Notes under the pieces: generated by a model
The model's input: only the letters and a program-made list of their open reading frames with translations
Databases searched by the model: none
Told to the model about the DNA's origin: nothing
Program-made: the position numbers and the translations under genes
From: Sulfuriflexus mobilis
GTDB lineage: Bacteria; Pseudomonadota; Gammaproteobacteria; AKS1
Length of the DNA stretch: 64,000 nt
Assembly (NCBI RefSeq): GCF_003967195.1
Contig: NZ_AP018725.1
Span: 186,001-250,000 of the forward strand
Direction of reading: 5' to 3'
Shown: piece by piece, positions 27,139-36,240 of the stretch
Layout of the letters: each line of letters starts with the position of its first letter
Position numbering within the stretch: the first letter of the stretch is position 1

Positions 27139-28296
27139 TTGCTCCCCGTGTTTAATTTGGCTGCCAGGCTGGCAGAGCAACATCAGCGTGATCTGTATCG
27201 TTCGCGGCGCATTGCTGAGGGTGCCAGTGACGTACACATGTGCATCGATGGCCGGGACTGCCTGGTGTTCTGCAGTAATGACTACCTTGGCCTGGCCACC
27301 CACCCGGATGTGAAGGCGGCATTTATTCATGCGGCCGATCATTATGGTGTCGGTAGCGGTGCCGCGCACCTGGTGACCGGTCACCAGTATGCCCATCATG
27401 CTCTCGAGGAAGAGCTGGCCGGGTTTGTCAGCCGAGAGCGTGCCTTGCTGTTCTCGACAGGCTACATGGCCAATCTCGCCGCGGTTACCGCGCTGACTGA
27501 TCGGCATGACGAGGTCTTTGGCGACAAGCTCAACCATGCCTCGCTGATCGATGCGGCACAACTGAGTGAGGCAAAACATAGTCGTTATAAACATGCCGAT
27601 GCCTCAGCACTCGCTGCACGCCTGACGGCGAGTTCGGCAACGGACAAGCTGGTGATCACCGACGGTGTCTTCAGCATGGACGGGGATATCGCGCCCTTAC
27701 CTGAGCTGGCCACTGCGAGCCACAAACATAATGCCTGGCTGCTGGTCGATGATGCCCACGGCCTCGGTGTGTTGGGCAGCAGCGGTGCCGGTTCGCTGCA
27801 GCATTTTGGCATGAGCGATAAGGAGGTACCGGTACTGGTCGGTACACTCGGCAAGGCCTTCGGTACCTTTGGTGCCTTTGTCGCCGGTAGTGAGGATTTG
27901 ATTGAACTGCTGATCCAGAAGGCACGCAGTTATATCTATACGACGGCCCTGCCGGCTGCGGTGGCCGAGGCGACCCGTGCAAGTTTGAAGATCATTCAGA
28001 CCGACAGCGCGCGTCGTCAGCACCTGCATGCGCTTATACAACGCTTCCGCACGGGTGCAGCACAACTGGGTTTATCGCTCATGCCCTCGACAACGGCCAT
28101 TCAGCCACTGCTGGTGGGTGAGGCGTCGCGTGCCCTCGCCATGAGCGAGGCCTTGCTGGCACAGGGGATTATGGTTTCCGCGATCCGCCCGCCGACCGTG
28201 GCAGAGGGCAGTTCACGCCTGCGCATCACCTTGTCGGCCGCACACACGGAGACAGAGATTGACCGACTCTTGTCTGCACTGGCGTCGCTGGCATGA
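27139..28296 (+). CDS. bioF: 8-amino-7-oxononanoate synthase BioF
   Basis: The PLP enzyme of about 385 residues has FCSNDYLGLATHP near residue 49, GSGAAHLVTGHQ near residue 74, DDAHGLGVLG near residue 211 and the PLP lysine in VGTLGKAFGTFGAF near residue 238. It condenses pimeloyl-ACP with alanine. The start is uncertain: TTG 27139 and GTG 27148 are both possible, and no good ribosome site is visible. Its end overlaps bioH by ATGA. Confidence 0.95.
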   Translation: MLPVFNLAARLAEQHQRDLYRSRRIAEGASDVHMCIDGRDCLVFCSNDYLGLATHPDVKAAFIHAADHYGVGSGAAHLVTGHQYAHHALEEELAGFVSRERALLFSTGYMANLAAVTALTDRHDEVFGDKLNHASLIDAAQLSEAKHSRYKHADASALAARLTASSATDKLVITDGVFSMDGDIAPLPELATASHKHNAWLLVDDAHGLGVLGSSGAGSLQHFGMSDKEVPVLVGTLGKAFGTFGAFVAGSEDLIELLIQKARSYIYTTALPAAVAEATRASLKIIQTDSARRQHLHALIQRFRTGAAQLGLSLMPSTTAIQPLLVGEASRALAMSEALLAQGIMVSAIRPPTVAEGSSRLRITLSAAHTETEIDRLLSALASLA

Positions 28297-29087
28297 GGTT
28301 GTTTAGCGAAACAAGCGGGCAGGGGCCCGGTCTCGTCTTGCTGCATGGCTGGGGTGCGCACAGTGGCGTCTGGGCAGGTCTGCGTGAGAGCCTTGCGGAA
28401 CACTTTAGCGTGACCTGTATCGACCTGCCCGGGCATGGTCATAGCCCGTATCAGGCCGGCGTCATGGATTCCCTCCCGGCCCTGGCCGAGGCGGTATTGG
28501 CCATCGCCCCGCTGGATGCCAGTTGGCTGGGTTGGTCGCTGGGCGGCCTGGTGGCACAACAGGCCGCCTTACTCGAACCCGGGCGGATTGATAAACTGAT
28601 CCTGCTGGATTCAACGCCGAGTTTTGTTAGCCGTGAGGGCTGGCCGTGCGCGGTAGACCCTGCAGTGTTCGAGGCCTTTTATCAGGACCTAATCAATGAC
28701 TCGCGTGCCACCCTGTTAAGGTTTATTGCCCTGCAAACCCGCGGCAGTAAACAGGCCGGCGAGGATGCGCGCCTGTTGAGGCGGGTCCTGCTGCAGCCGG
28801 CACCCGTCAGTGAGGCCCTGCAGGCGGGTTTACAGCTGTTGCGGCAGGCTGATTTGCGCGGGCAGTTGGCCATGATCAAGACCCCGACCTTATTACTGGC
28901 CGGTGCGCGTGACACCCTGTTGCCTCGGCAGGCCCTGGCGGAGATGGCAAAGCTGTTTCCCAATGCCGTCTTCGAGATTATTGACAAGGCCGGGCATGCG
29001 CCATTTCTTTCACACCATGATGAAACCCTGAATGCCATTAATGCCTTTTTGATGGCGACGCAGACAACAGGACAGCAACATGCCTGA
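28293..29087 (+). CDS. bioH: Pimeloyl-ACP methyl ester esterase BioH
   Basis: The 264-residue alpha/beta hydrolase has LVLLHGWGAHSGVW near residue 12, the nucleophile elbow GWSLGG near residue 78, and a late GHAPFLSHHDE containing the catalytic His. BioH removes the methyl group that BioC adds, ending pimelate synthesis. It overlaps bioF (ATGA) and bioC (eight bases). Confidence 0.93.
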   Translation: MRLFSETSGQGPGLVLLHGWGAHSGVWAGLRESLAEHFSVTCIDLPGHGHSPYQAGVMDSLPALAEAVLAIAPLDASWLGWSLGGLVAQQAALLEPGRIDKLILLDSTPSFVSREGWPCAVDPAVFEAFYQDLINDSRATLLRFIALQTRGSKQAGEDARLLRRVLLQPAPVSEALQAGLQLLRQADLRGQLAMIKTPTLLLAGARDTLLPRQALAEMAKLFPNAVFEIIDKAGHAPFLSHHDETLNAINAFLMATQTTGQQHA

Positions 29088-29940
29088 GCCATTTATCGCC
29101 AAGCAGCGCCTGGACCGCGAGGCCGTACGACGTTCTTTTTCTGCGGCGGCAGACAGTTATGATGCCTTCGCCTTTCTGCAACGCGAAGTCGGTACACGCA
29201 TGCTCGAACGACTCGACTATATTCGTGCCGAACCGAAGGTTATTGTCGATCTCGGTGCCGGCACCGGCGAACATACGGCGGCTCTGGCAAAACGTTACCC
29301 GCGTGCGCGCACTTATGGCCTGGACCTGGCCGAACCCATGCTGAAAAAAATGCGCAAACGCTCTAGCTGGCGGCGTCCAATACGTCCGCTATGCGCTGAC
29401 ATACAGGCCTTGCCGTTTGCCGATAACAGTGTTGACCTGATCTTTTCCAGCCTGGCCATGCAGTGGTGTGAAGCACTGCAGACGACCTTTACTGAGTTCC
29501 GTCGTGTACTGCGCCCGGGTGGGTTTGTTTTATTTTCTACCTTTGGCCCGGATACGCTGACCGAATTGCGACAAAGCTGGGCGATGGTTGATGAGCGCGA
29601 ACACGTGCATAACTTTATCGATATGCACATTATCGGTGACGCGATGATGCAGGCCGGCCTGGCGGAACCGGTCATGGATGTAGAAAATCTGACCCTGACC
29701 TACAAGAGTGTCTATGACCTCATGCGTGAGCTGAAAGGGATCGGTGCACACAATGTGGCGCACGGCCGTCAACGCGGGCTGACGGGTCGTAAGCGATTAC
29801 AGGCCTTTGAGCAGGCCTATGAAAAATTTCGCTGCGATGGTGTTGTGCCGGCCAGTTACGAGGTGGTCTATGGTCATGCCTGGGCCCCCGTCAATGCGCA
29901 ATTGGCCTCGGTGAGCATAGAAAGTTTACAGCGGAAATAA
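29080..29940 (+). CDS. bioC: Malonyl-ACP O-methyltransferase BioC
   Basis: The 286-residue SAM methyltransferase has VRRSFSAAADSYDAFAFLQ near residue 11, the SAM motif VDLGAGTGEHT near residue 52 and LDLAEPML. Methylation of malonyl-ACP disguises it for fatty acid elongation into pimelate. The gene lies between bioH and bioD, completing the BioC-BioH route. Confidence 0.93.
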   Translation: MPEPFIAKQRLDREAVRRSFSAAADSYDAFAFLQREVGTRMLERLDYIRAEPKVIVDLGAGTGEHTAALAKRYPRARTYGLDLAEPMLKKMRKRSSWRRPIRPLCADIQALPFADNSVDLIFSSLAMQWCEALQTTFTEFRRVLRPGGFVLFSTFGPDTLTELRQSWAMVDEREHVHNFIDMHIIGDAMMQAGLAEPVMDVENLTLTYKSVYDLMRELKGIGAHNVAHGRQRGLTGRKRLQAFEQAYEKFRCDGVVPASYEVVYGHAWAPVNAQLASVSIESLQRK

Positions 29941-29942
29941 AC

Positions 29943-30626
29943 ATGCGCGGTTTTTTCATCACAGGTACGGATACCGATGTCGGCAAGACCTGGGTGACGG
30001 CAGGGCTGTTGCAGGCCTTTAATCAGCAGGACCTGCGTACTGTCGCCATGAAACCCGTGGCCAGTGGCGGTGAAATAATAGAAGGCCAGCTACGCAATGC
30101 CGATGCCCTCTGTCTGATGCAGCACATGCGTGCAAAGGCAGACTACCAGCAGGTTAATCCTTATTGCTTTAGCCCCGCTATTGCCCCGCACATTGCCGCC
30201 AGGCAGGCAGGCCAGCGTATTGACCTGGAGCTGATTGACAAGCAATGCCGGCACCTGGCGGCAAGTGCCGATGTGATGCTCGTTGAGGGCGTTGGCGGCT
30301 GGCAAGTGCCGTTAAATGAAAGCGAAACAGTTGCCGACCTGGTCGGCAAACTCCGCCTACCGGTCATTATGGTGGTAGCGATCCGCTTGGGCTGTCTCAA
30401 CCATGCCCTGCTAACCGCAGAGAGTATTGAGGCAAGGGGTATAACCCTGGCGGGTTGGGTCGCGAATATGTGTGACGAAGATGATCCGGTCGCAGGGGAA
30501 AATATTTCTACTCTCGAGCAACAACTCGAGTGCCCCTTGTTGGCAAAAATTCCATGGCAGGCCGCGTTTGACGCCGAAGGTATCGCGGAGTGTTTTGATG
30601 CCGTGACATTAGGCGACAAGCTCTGA
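29943..30626 (+). CDS. bioD: Dethiobiotin synthetase BioD
   Basis: The 227-residue protein begins MRGFFITGTDTDVGKTWVTA with the P-loop GTDTDVGKT, then KPVASGG near residue 38 and VEGVGGWQVPLN near residue 117. It closes the ureido ring of dethiobiotin with ATP and CO2. It is the last gene of the biotin operon. No strong terminator follows; the 240 bases to the next gene hold no gene that I can support. Confidence 0.95.
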   Translation: MRGFFITGTDTDVGKTWVTAGLLQAFNQQDLRTVAMKPVASGGEIIEGQLRNADALCLMQHMRAKADYQQVNPYCFSPAIAPHIAARQAGQRIDLELIDKQCRHLAASADVMLVEGVGGWQVPLNESETVADLVGKLRLPVIMVVAIRLGCLNHALLTAESIEARGITLAGWVANMCDEDDPVAGENISTLEQQLECPLLAKIPWQAAFDAEGIAECFDAVTLGDKL

Positions 30627-30868
30627 TCAGAGCCCTTGATTCACCACACCTGCAACACTGAGTAACCCTTCACACCATGCGTGAATGTGGTAGTCTTAGC
30701 ACACGTCATTTTTCCGACAAGGCAAGTAAATAATTATATAAGTGCTTGCTAATATGAGAAATTATGATGCACACCTCGAAATGTTTTATTGCGGAGCCTA
30801 TGGGCATGGTTTAGCATGCCGGTGCTCTGTATGAGGGAATAAACCGGCAGTGAGGGGAGGCCCGACTG

Positions 30869-31342
30869 ATGGTAGCGAAGCAAGTCATTGATGATTCGTG
30901 CACCTGTCAGTTTGTAATTCGTCCGAATTGTTCCCTTAGCTGGCGTATGACGGTGCGGTTGATATTGGGATTTTCTGTACTGTCCGCCATTATTGCTACG
31001 GGTTTCGCTTTACTGGGTGCATGGATGATTCTCCCGTTTGCAGGCCTGGAAATCATTGTGCTCTATATTGCTCTATATATATGTGCACAACGCAATAACC
31101 GTTGTGAGGTAGTGACGGTTGGTAAGGATAGTGTCACAGTGGTGCGCGGACGTAAGGAGCCAGAAGAGGGTCATGAGTTCCGGCGTGTATGGGCACAAGT
31201 CGTACATGAGAGGCCGGTGCATCACTGGTATCCCAGTCGTTTGTTGATTCGTTCGCATGGCAGGGAGGTGGAGGTAGGTAACTGCCTTACCGAGGAGGAG
31301 CGTAAGCAATTAGCCTGTCAGTTAGAACAGGCCATTGCATAA
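30869..31342 (+). CDS. DUF2244 membrane protein
   Basis: The 157-residue protein has two membrane helices (about residues 33-52 and 55-73), followed by a basic soluble domain with VWAQVVHERPVHHWYPSRLLIRSHGREVEVG. This matches DUF2244 proteins, which often stand immediately upstream of cytochrome c oxidase genes, as here (coxB begins 56 bases later). A role in oxidase assembly is suspected from context only. Confidence 0.8.
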   Translation: MVAKQVIDDSCTCQFVIRPNCSLSWRMTVRLILGFSVLSAIIATGFALLGAWMILPFAGLEIIVLYIALYICAQRNNRCEVVTVGKDSVTVVRGRKEPEEGHEFRRVWAQVVHERPVHHWYPSRLLIRSHGREVEVGNCLTEEERKQLACQLEQAIA

Positions 31343-31398
31343 TGCTGAAGTAACCACGAATTTTCTACAAAGTAATTATTAAAAAGAGAGAGTGGAGC

Positions 31399-32544
31399 AT
31401 GTCCGTAAGTAAACTAAAAAAGGCAGCCTTGGCGCTTGCTAGTACGGCCTTACTCATGACCTCGAGTCATGTCTGGGCTGACAAAGTCCTGAACATGCGT
31501 CAGGGGGTCACCGAGGTAAGTAAGGATATATATGGTCTGCATATGATCATCCTCTGGATTTGCGTCATCTTAGCTGTTGGCGTATTCGGTGCGATGATCT
31601 ATTCGATGTTCAAGCACCGTAAGTCTCAGGGGGCCGTCGCCGCAACCTTTCATGAGAATCATAAGTTAGAAGTTGTCTGGACCGTGATTCCTTTTATCAT
31701 CCTGATAGGTATGGCCATTCCAGCCACCAAGTCATTGCTGAAGCTTGAAGACACCAGTAATGCTGATTTGACCGTCAAGGTGACCGGTTATCAGTGGAAG
31801 TGGAATTACGAATACATTGACGGACCTGCACAGGGCGTAAAGTACTTCAGTAACCTCAGCTCCACTCATAACGATGCTCGTCAGCTGAAATCTGGCATGA
31901 ATCCGGCAGAGGTTGAAAATTACCTGCTGGATGTCGATAACCGCCTGGTCCTGCCGGTTGGCAAGAAGGTGCGTTTCCTGGTGACATCAAACGATGTCAT
32001 TCACGCCTGGTGGGTACCTGATTTCGCCGTAAAGAAAGACGCGATCCCGGGTTACATTAATGAAACCTGGGCACGTGCCGACGAGGTGGGTACTTTCCGT
32101 GGCCAGTGTGCGGAGCTGTGCGGAAAGGACCATGGTTTCATGCCCATCGTTGTCGATGTGCTCTCAGAGGCCGACTACAACCAGTGGGCGTCTGCGAAGA
32201 AGGTTGCTGCTGAAGCCGAGGCTGCTGCCGCTGCCAGCACCAAGGACTGGAGCATGGCCGAGCTGATGGCCAAGGGCGAGAAGGTTTACAACACCAGCTG
32301 TGCCGCCTGTCACCAGGCAAACGGTGAGGGTCTTGGCCCGTTCCCTGCACTTAAGGGTGGCGCAATTGTAAACGGTCCGGCTTCCGGTCACGTTGGTATT
32401 GTCCTCAAGGGTAAGAATGCGATGCCGCCATTCGGTGCGCAGCTGAATGACCTTGATCTGGCCGCCGTCATCACCTACGAGCGTAACAGCTGGGGCAACG
32501 ATGCCGGTATCGTCCAACCTAAAGACGTTAAGGCTGCCCGTTAA
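31399..32544 (+). CDS. coxB: Cytochrome c oxidase subunit II with fused cytochrome c
   Basis: The 381-residue protein has a signal peptide to about residue 27 and two membrane helices (about 47-69 and 92-112). The cupredoxin domain carries the CuA ligands H202, C237, E239, C241, H245 and M248. After an Ala/Glu-rich linker (268-281) comes a C-type heme domain with CAACH at 301-305 and an axial Met in NAMPPF near 342. Electrons would pass from heme c through CuA to subunit I, as in caa3-type oxidases. An Arg/Gly-rich GAGTGGAG ribosome site precedes ATG 31399. Confidence 0.95.
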   Translation: MSVSKLKKAALALASTALLMTSSHVWADKVLNMRQGVTEVSKDIYGLHMIILWICVILAVGVFGAMIYSMFKHRKSQGAVAATFHENHKLEVVWTVIPFIILIGMAIPATKSLLKLEDTSNADLTVKVTGYQWKWNYEYIDGPAQGVKYFSNLSSTHNDARQLKSGMNPAEVENYLLDVDNRLVLPVGKKVRFLVTSNDVIHAWWVPDFAVKKDAIPGYINETWARADEVGTFRGQCAELCGKDHGFMPIVVDVLSEADYNQWASAKKVAAEAEAAAAASTKDWSMAELMAKGEKVYNTSCAACHQANGEGLGPFPALKGGAIVNGPASGHVGIVLKGKNAMPPFGAQLNDLDLAAVITYERNSWGNDAGIVQPKDVKAAR

Positions 32545-32567
32545 GGCGCACCTGGGAGAAAATAAAA

Positions 32568-34142
32568 ATGTCAACAGATACAGCACACGCAGAACATCAC
32601 GGCGCGCCTAGCGGCCTTAGCCGTTGGTTGTTTACAACAAACCATAAAGATATCGGTACTCTTTACCTGTGGTTTAGTTTCATCATGCTGCTTACCGGTG
32701 GTGCCATGGCAATGGTTATCCGTCTCGAACTGTTCGAGCCGGGTATGCAGTGGGTGGACCCAAACTTCTTTAATACCATGACTACCATGCATGGTCTGAT
32801 TATGGTGTTTGGTGCCATCATGCCGGCCTTCGTTGGCCTGGCCAACTGGCTCGTGCCGATGATGATTGGTGCGCCGGATATGGCACTGCCACGTATGAAC
32901 AACTGGAGCTTCTGGATCCTGCCATTTGCCGGCACGATGCTGCTCTCTACCCTGTTCATGGAAGGCGGTGGTCCTAACTTCGGCTGGACATTCTATGCCC
33001 CCCTGTCTACCAAGTATGGCCCGCCCAGCACTGATTTCTTCATCTTTGCTGTGCACATGCTGGGTTTCTCATCCATCATGGGTTCTATCAACATCATTGC
33101 CACCATCCTCAACATGCGTGCCCCGGGCATGACCTTGATGAAGATGCCAATGTTTGTCTGGACCTGGCTGATCACAGCCTTTCTGCTGATTGCCGTGATG
33201 CCAGTACTGGCCGGTGCGGTAACCATGATGCTGACTGACCGCAACTTTGGTACATCATTCTTTGACGCATCAGGTGGTGGTGACCCGGTATTGTTCCAGC
33301 ATGTATTCTGGTTCTTCGGTCACCCTGAGGTGTACATCATGATCCTGCCGGCCTTCGGTATTGTCTCGCACATCATCCCGACCTTTGCGCGCAAGAAACT
33401 GTTTGGTTACAGCTCCATGGTCTATGCAACCGCATCGATTGCCTTCCTGTCATTCATCGTCTGGGCTCATCACATGATGACCGTCGGTATGCCAGTGGCG
33501 GGTGAGTTGTTCTTTATGTATGCGACCGTGCTGATTGCGGTGCCGACTGGCGTGAAGATATTTAACTGGGTCGCGACGATGTGGAAGGGTTCCATGACCT
33601 TCGAAATCCCCATGAAGTGGGCACTTGCCTTTGTGATCCTCTTCACCGTGGGTGGTTTCTCCGGTCTGATGCTGGGTATTGCCCCGGTTGACTTCCAGTA
33701 TCACGATACCTACTTCGTCGTGGCGCATTTCCATTACGTATTGGTGACCGGTGCCCTGTTCTCCATCATCGCTGCGGTATATTTCTGGCTGCCGAAGTGG
33801 ACAGGCCACATGTACAACCAGAGTCTGGCGAACTGGCACTTCTGGTTGTCGATGATTTTTGTCAACCTGACATTCTTCCCGCAACATTTCCTGGGTTTGG
33901 CCGGTATGCCGCGCCGTATTCCGGACTATAACGTTGCCTTTGCCGACTTTAACCAGTGGTCAAGTATTGGTGCATTCGGCTTCGGTCTGGCCCAATTGCT
34001 CTTCCTGGCCCTGCTTATCAAGACTATCAGGGGCGGTGAAAAGGCGACCAGTCAGGTATGGGAAGGTGCCGATGGTCTTGAGTGGACAGTGGCCTCACCT
34101 GCCCCGTACCACACCTTCGCAACCGCACCGGAGATTAAATAA
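32568..34142 (+). CDS. coxA: Cytochrome c oxidase subunit I
   Basis: The 524-residue protein with about 12 membrane helices carries the low-spin heme His in TTMHGLIMVFG, the CuB region WFFGHPEVYIMILP with the His-Tyr cross-link pair, HH of VWAHHMM, and the HDTYFVVAHFHYVL heme ligands. These define an A-type heme-copper oxidase that reduces oxygen and pumps protons. It follows coxB by 23 bases and ends just before a strong terminator. Confidence 0.97.
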   Translation: MSTDTAHAEHHGAPSGLSRWLFTTNHKDIGTLYLWFSFIMLLTGGAMAMVIRLELFEPGMQWVDPNFFNTMTTMHGLIMVFGAIMPAFVGLANWLVPMMIGAPDMALPRMNNWSFWILPFAGTMLLSTLFMEGGGPNFGWTFYAPLSTKYGPPSTDFFIFAVHMLGFSSIMGSINIIATILNMRAPGMTLMKMPMFVWTWLITAFLLIAVMPVLAGAVTMMLTDRNFGTSFFDASGGGDPVLFQHVFWFFGHPEVYIMILPAFGIVSHIIPTFARKKLFGYSSMVYATASIAFLSFIVWAHHMMTVGMPVAGELFFMYATVLIAVPTGVKIFNWVATMWKGSMTFEIPMKWALAFVILFTVGGFSGLMLGIAPVDFQYHDTYFVVAHFHYVLVTGALFSIIAAVYFWLPKWTGHMYNQSLANWHFWLSMIFVNLTFFPQHFLGLAGMPRRIPDYNVAFADFNQWSSIGAFGFGLAQLLFLALLIKTIRGGEKATSQVWEGADGLEWTVASPAPYHTFATAPEIK

Positions 34143-34152
34143 GGTATCAATA

Positions 34153-34180
34153 CCCGGCAGCCGTGAGGCTGCCGGGTTTT
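34153..34180 (+). terminator. Rho-independent terminator after coxA
   Basis: A perfect 10-bp stem CCCGGCAGCC/GGCTGCCGGG with a GTGA loop is followed by TTTT. It lies between coxA and the assembly genes, so it may lower expression of ctaG and coxC relative to coxBA. Confidence 0.85.
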
Positions 34181-34198
34181 ACCTTAATTAAAGAAGTA

Positions 34199-34303
34199 AT
34201 GATGGAAAACACCAAGCGGAAAAAATGGCTAACCGTTGCGATCCTGGTCGGTCTGGCCATGGCATTTTACCTGGGCTTTTTCTTTCTGGTGATTAATCGA
34301 TGA
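34199..34303 (+). CDS. Small cytochrome oxidase assembly-type membrane peptide
   Basis: This 34-codon gene encodes MMENTKRKKWLTVAILVGLA followed by the rest of one membrane helix ending FFFLVINR. Starts at 34199 or 34202 are possible; GAAG lies five bases ahead of the second. It ends in an ATGA overlap with ctaG (34300-34303), strong evidence that it is translated. Tiny single-helix proteins of this shape are often annotated beside ctaG as cytochrome oxidase small assembly proteins. Confidence 0.75.
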   Translation: MMENTKRKKWLTVAILVGLAMAFYLGFFFLVINR

Positions 34304-34938
34304 GTGACGACCAGGCACATCGCAATAAAAAGCTCATACGCAAGCTGGCGCTGGTTGCGGTAGGCATGGTCGGATTTAGTTACGCACTCGTCCCGCTTTA
34401 TAACCTGGTGTGTGACATCACCGGCATTGGCGGCAAGACTGGCCGGATAGAGAAAGAACAGGCATTGGCACAACGCCCTGACAAAAGCCGTGAAATAACG
34501 GTTCAGTTCGATGCCAATGTCAACGCGGACCTGCCCTGGGAATTCAAACCACTGACGAGGATCGTCAAGGTACATCCGGGTGAAGTTACACTGGTTTCAT
34601 ATTATGCGAAAAACATGAGTGTCGAGAACATTACAGGCCAGGCGGTACCCAGCGTAGCCCCTTCCAAGGCCTCAAAGTATTTCAATAAAACGGAATGCTT
34701 TTGTTTTACGCAACAAACCTTTGGTCCGGGTGAAGGGCGCGAGATGCCATTACGGTTTATCGTCGATCCGGATCTACCAAAGGATGTACGAACTATAACG
34801 TTGTCCTATACGTTTTTTAATACACAGCAGGGTGGGGTGAAGGAGGGCTCTGGCAAGAATGCCGGGGTTACTACACTGCAAAAAAAAGGGTTGGCCTTGA
34901 ACAGCACATCCCATATAACGACAAGCGCCCTGAACTGA
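34300..34938 (+). CDS. ctaG: Cytochrome c oxidase assembly protein CtaG (Cox11)
   Basis: The 212-residue protein has one membrane helix (about 15-34) and a periplasmic domain with VPLYNLVCDITGIGGKTG near residue 29. It also has YFNKTECFCFTQQTFGPGE, the copper-binding CFCF motif. CtaG delivers copper to the CuB site of subunit I. It is coupled to the small gene upstream, and coxC follows after 56 bases. Confidence 0.93.
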   Translation: MSDDQAHRNKKLIRKLALVAVGMVGFSYALVPLYNLVCDITGIGGKTGRIEKEQALAQRPDKSREITVQFDANVNADLPWEFKPLTRIVKVHPGEVTLVSYYAKNMSVENITGQAVPSVAPSKASKYFNKTECFCFTQQTFGPGEGREMPLRFIVDPDLPKDVRTITLSYTFFNTQQGGVKEGSGKNAGVTTLQKKGLALNSTSHITTSALN

Positions 34939-34994
34939 GTAGTCATGGCGTAACAGTTTTGCGACATTAGAAATACTATAAAGAGGAAAACAAC

Positions 34995-35882
34995 ATGTCT
35001 CATGCAAGCGGTGGATACTACTTACCGGAACCGAGCAAATGGCCAATTATTGGTTCGATTGGCTTGTTCTTAACACTGTTCGGATTTGCCTCAGCCCTGC
35101 CACACAACACTACGGGTGCTGTTGGTGACCTGACAATAATGTACATTGGTATGGCGATCCTGGTGTATATGCTGTTTGGCTGGTTTGGGCAAGTGATTGG
35201 CGAAAGCGAGGCCGGTGTCTACGATGCGCAGGTTGACCGCTCATTCCGCATGGGCATGATGTGGTTTATCTTCTCTGAAGTCATGTTCTTTGCCGCCTTC
35301 TTCGGTGCCCTGTTCTATGTCAGGACACTGGCCCTGCCATGGTTGGGTGGCGCTGATAACAATGCCGCCACCAATGAGTTCCTCTGGAATGGCTTCGTCC
35401 CAAGCTGGCCGCTGAATGTCATGCCTAACCCCGAAGGTTACAGCGCCTATAAGGAAATCATCGGCGCCTGGGGGATCCCTGCCCTGAACACGGCCATCCT
35501 CCTGACCTCGGGTGTTACCATTACTCTGGCGCACTGGGCCCTGAAGAAGGCTAATCGTGGCGCGCTGATATTCTGGTTACTTGCAACGGTTGTCCTGGGC
35601 TTCGTCTTTGTTGGCTTCCAGGTTGCAGAGTATGGCCATGCCTATGGTGAGCTGAACCTGAAATTGTCATCAGGCATCTATGGTTCAACCTTCTTCATGC
35701 TGACCGGCTTCCATGGACTGCACGTTACCATCGGTGCCATCATGCTGACGGTGATGCTGTTCCGTGCCATAAAGGGTCACTTTACTGAGGAAAACCACTT
35801 TGCCTTCGAGGCTGCAGCCTGGTACTGGCACTTTGTGGACGTGGTCTGGCTGGGTCTGTTTATCTTTGTTTACTGGTTATAA
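34995..35882 (+). CDS. coxC: Cytochrome c oxidase subunit III
   Basis: The 295-residue polytopic protein (about seven helices) has WFIFSEVMFFAAFFGALFY near residue 91, the family EVMFF signature, plus TGFHGLHVTIGAI near residue 237 and AAAWYWHFVDVVWLGLF at the end. It stabilises subunit I and completes the core oxidase. A bidirectional terminator follows. Confidence 0.96.
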   Translation: MSHASGGYYLPEPSKWPIIGSIGLFLTLFGFASALPHNTTGAVGDLTIMYIGMAILVYMLFGWFGQVIGESEAGVYDAQVDRSFRMGMMWFIFSEVMFFAAFFGALFYVRTLALPWLGGADNNAATNEFLWNGFVPSWPLNVMPNPEGYSAYKEIIGAWGIPALNTAILLTSGVTITLAHWALKKANRGALIFWLLATVVLGFVFVGFQVAEYGHAYGELNLKLSSGIYGSTFFMLTGFHGLHVTIGAIMLTVMLFRAIKGHFTEENHFAFEAAAWYWHFVDVVWLGLFIFVYWL

Positions 35883-35905
35883 GCGGGATAATGCAAAATA
35901 AAAAA

Positions 35906-35930
35906 GGCGCTGCCATGGCAGCGCCTTTTT
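35906..35930 (+). terminator. Bidirectional terminator between coxC and the DUF2909 gene
   Basis: A 9-bp stem GGCGCTGCC/GGCAGCGCC with a two-base centre has an A-run on its left and TTTTT on its right. It can therefore stop both the plus-strand cox transcript and the minus-strand DUF2909 transcript. Confidence 0.88.
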
Positions 35931-35955
35931 TATTTTGTTGCATAGAAATAAGTAA

Positions 35956-36165
35956 TTAGAAAGGAGTAGTGTTTGGCTCGATAATACCCAGGGCGGCCAG
36001 GGCATAGAGCAGGCCAACAAGCGCAATCGATGTGCCAATTCTGAAAGACAGGGCACGAACAACGCGAGTGCCTTTACCCTGATCGGTGACCATAAATCGC
36101 AGCGCACTACCCAGCATGAACAGGATCCCGAGCAGGATCACAATGACAAAGATTTTCGCTATCAT
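35956..36165 (-). CDS. Twin-transmembrane protein (DUF2909)
   Basis: The 69-residue protein begins MIAKIFVIVILLGILFMLGS at ATG 36165, with GGA seven bases upstream; a longer reading would need TTG. It has two membrane helices around a short basic loop (VTDQGKGTRVVRALSFRIG). This is the DUF2909 layout, commonly found beside SURF1 in oxidase clusters. It diverges from the SURF1 gene. Function is unknown. Confidence 0.8.
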   Translation of the reverse strand: MIAKIFVIVILLGILFMLGSALRFMVTDQGKGTRVVRALSFRIGTSIALVGLLYALAALGIIEPNTTPF

Positions 36166-36240
36166 GGTTTTTTCCAAAATAAGTTGAATTTCAGTATAGC
36201 TCAGCCAGAGACGAATCTCGACAATCTGTGAACGAATACT

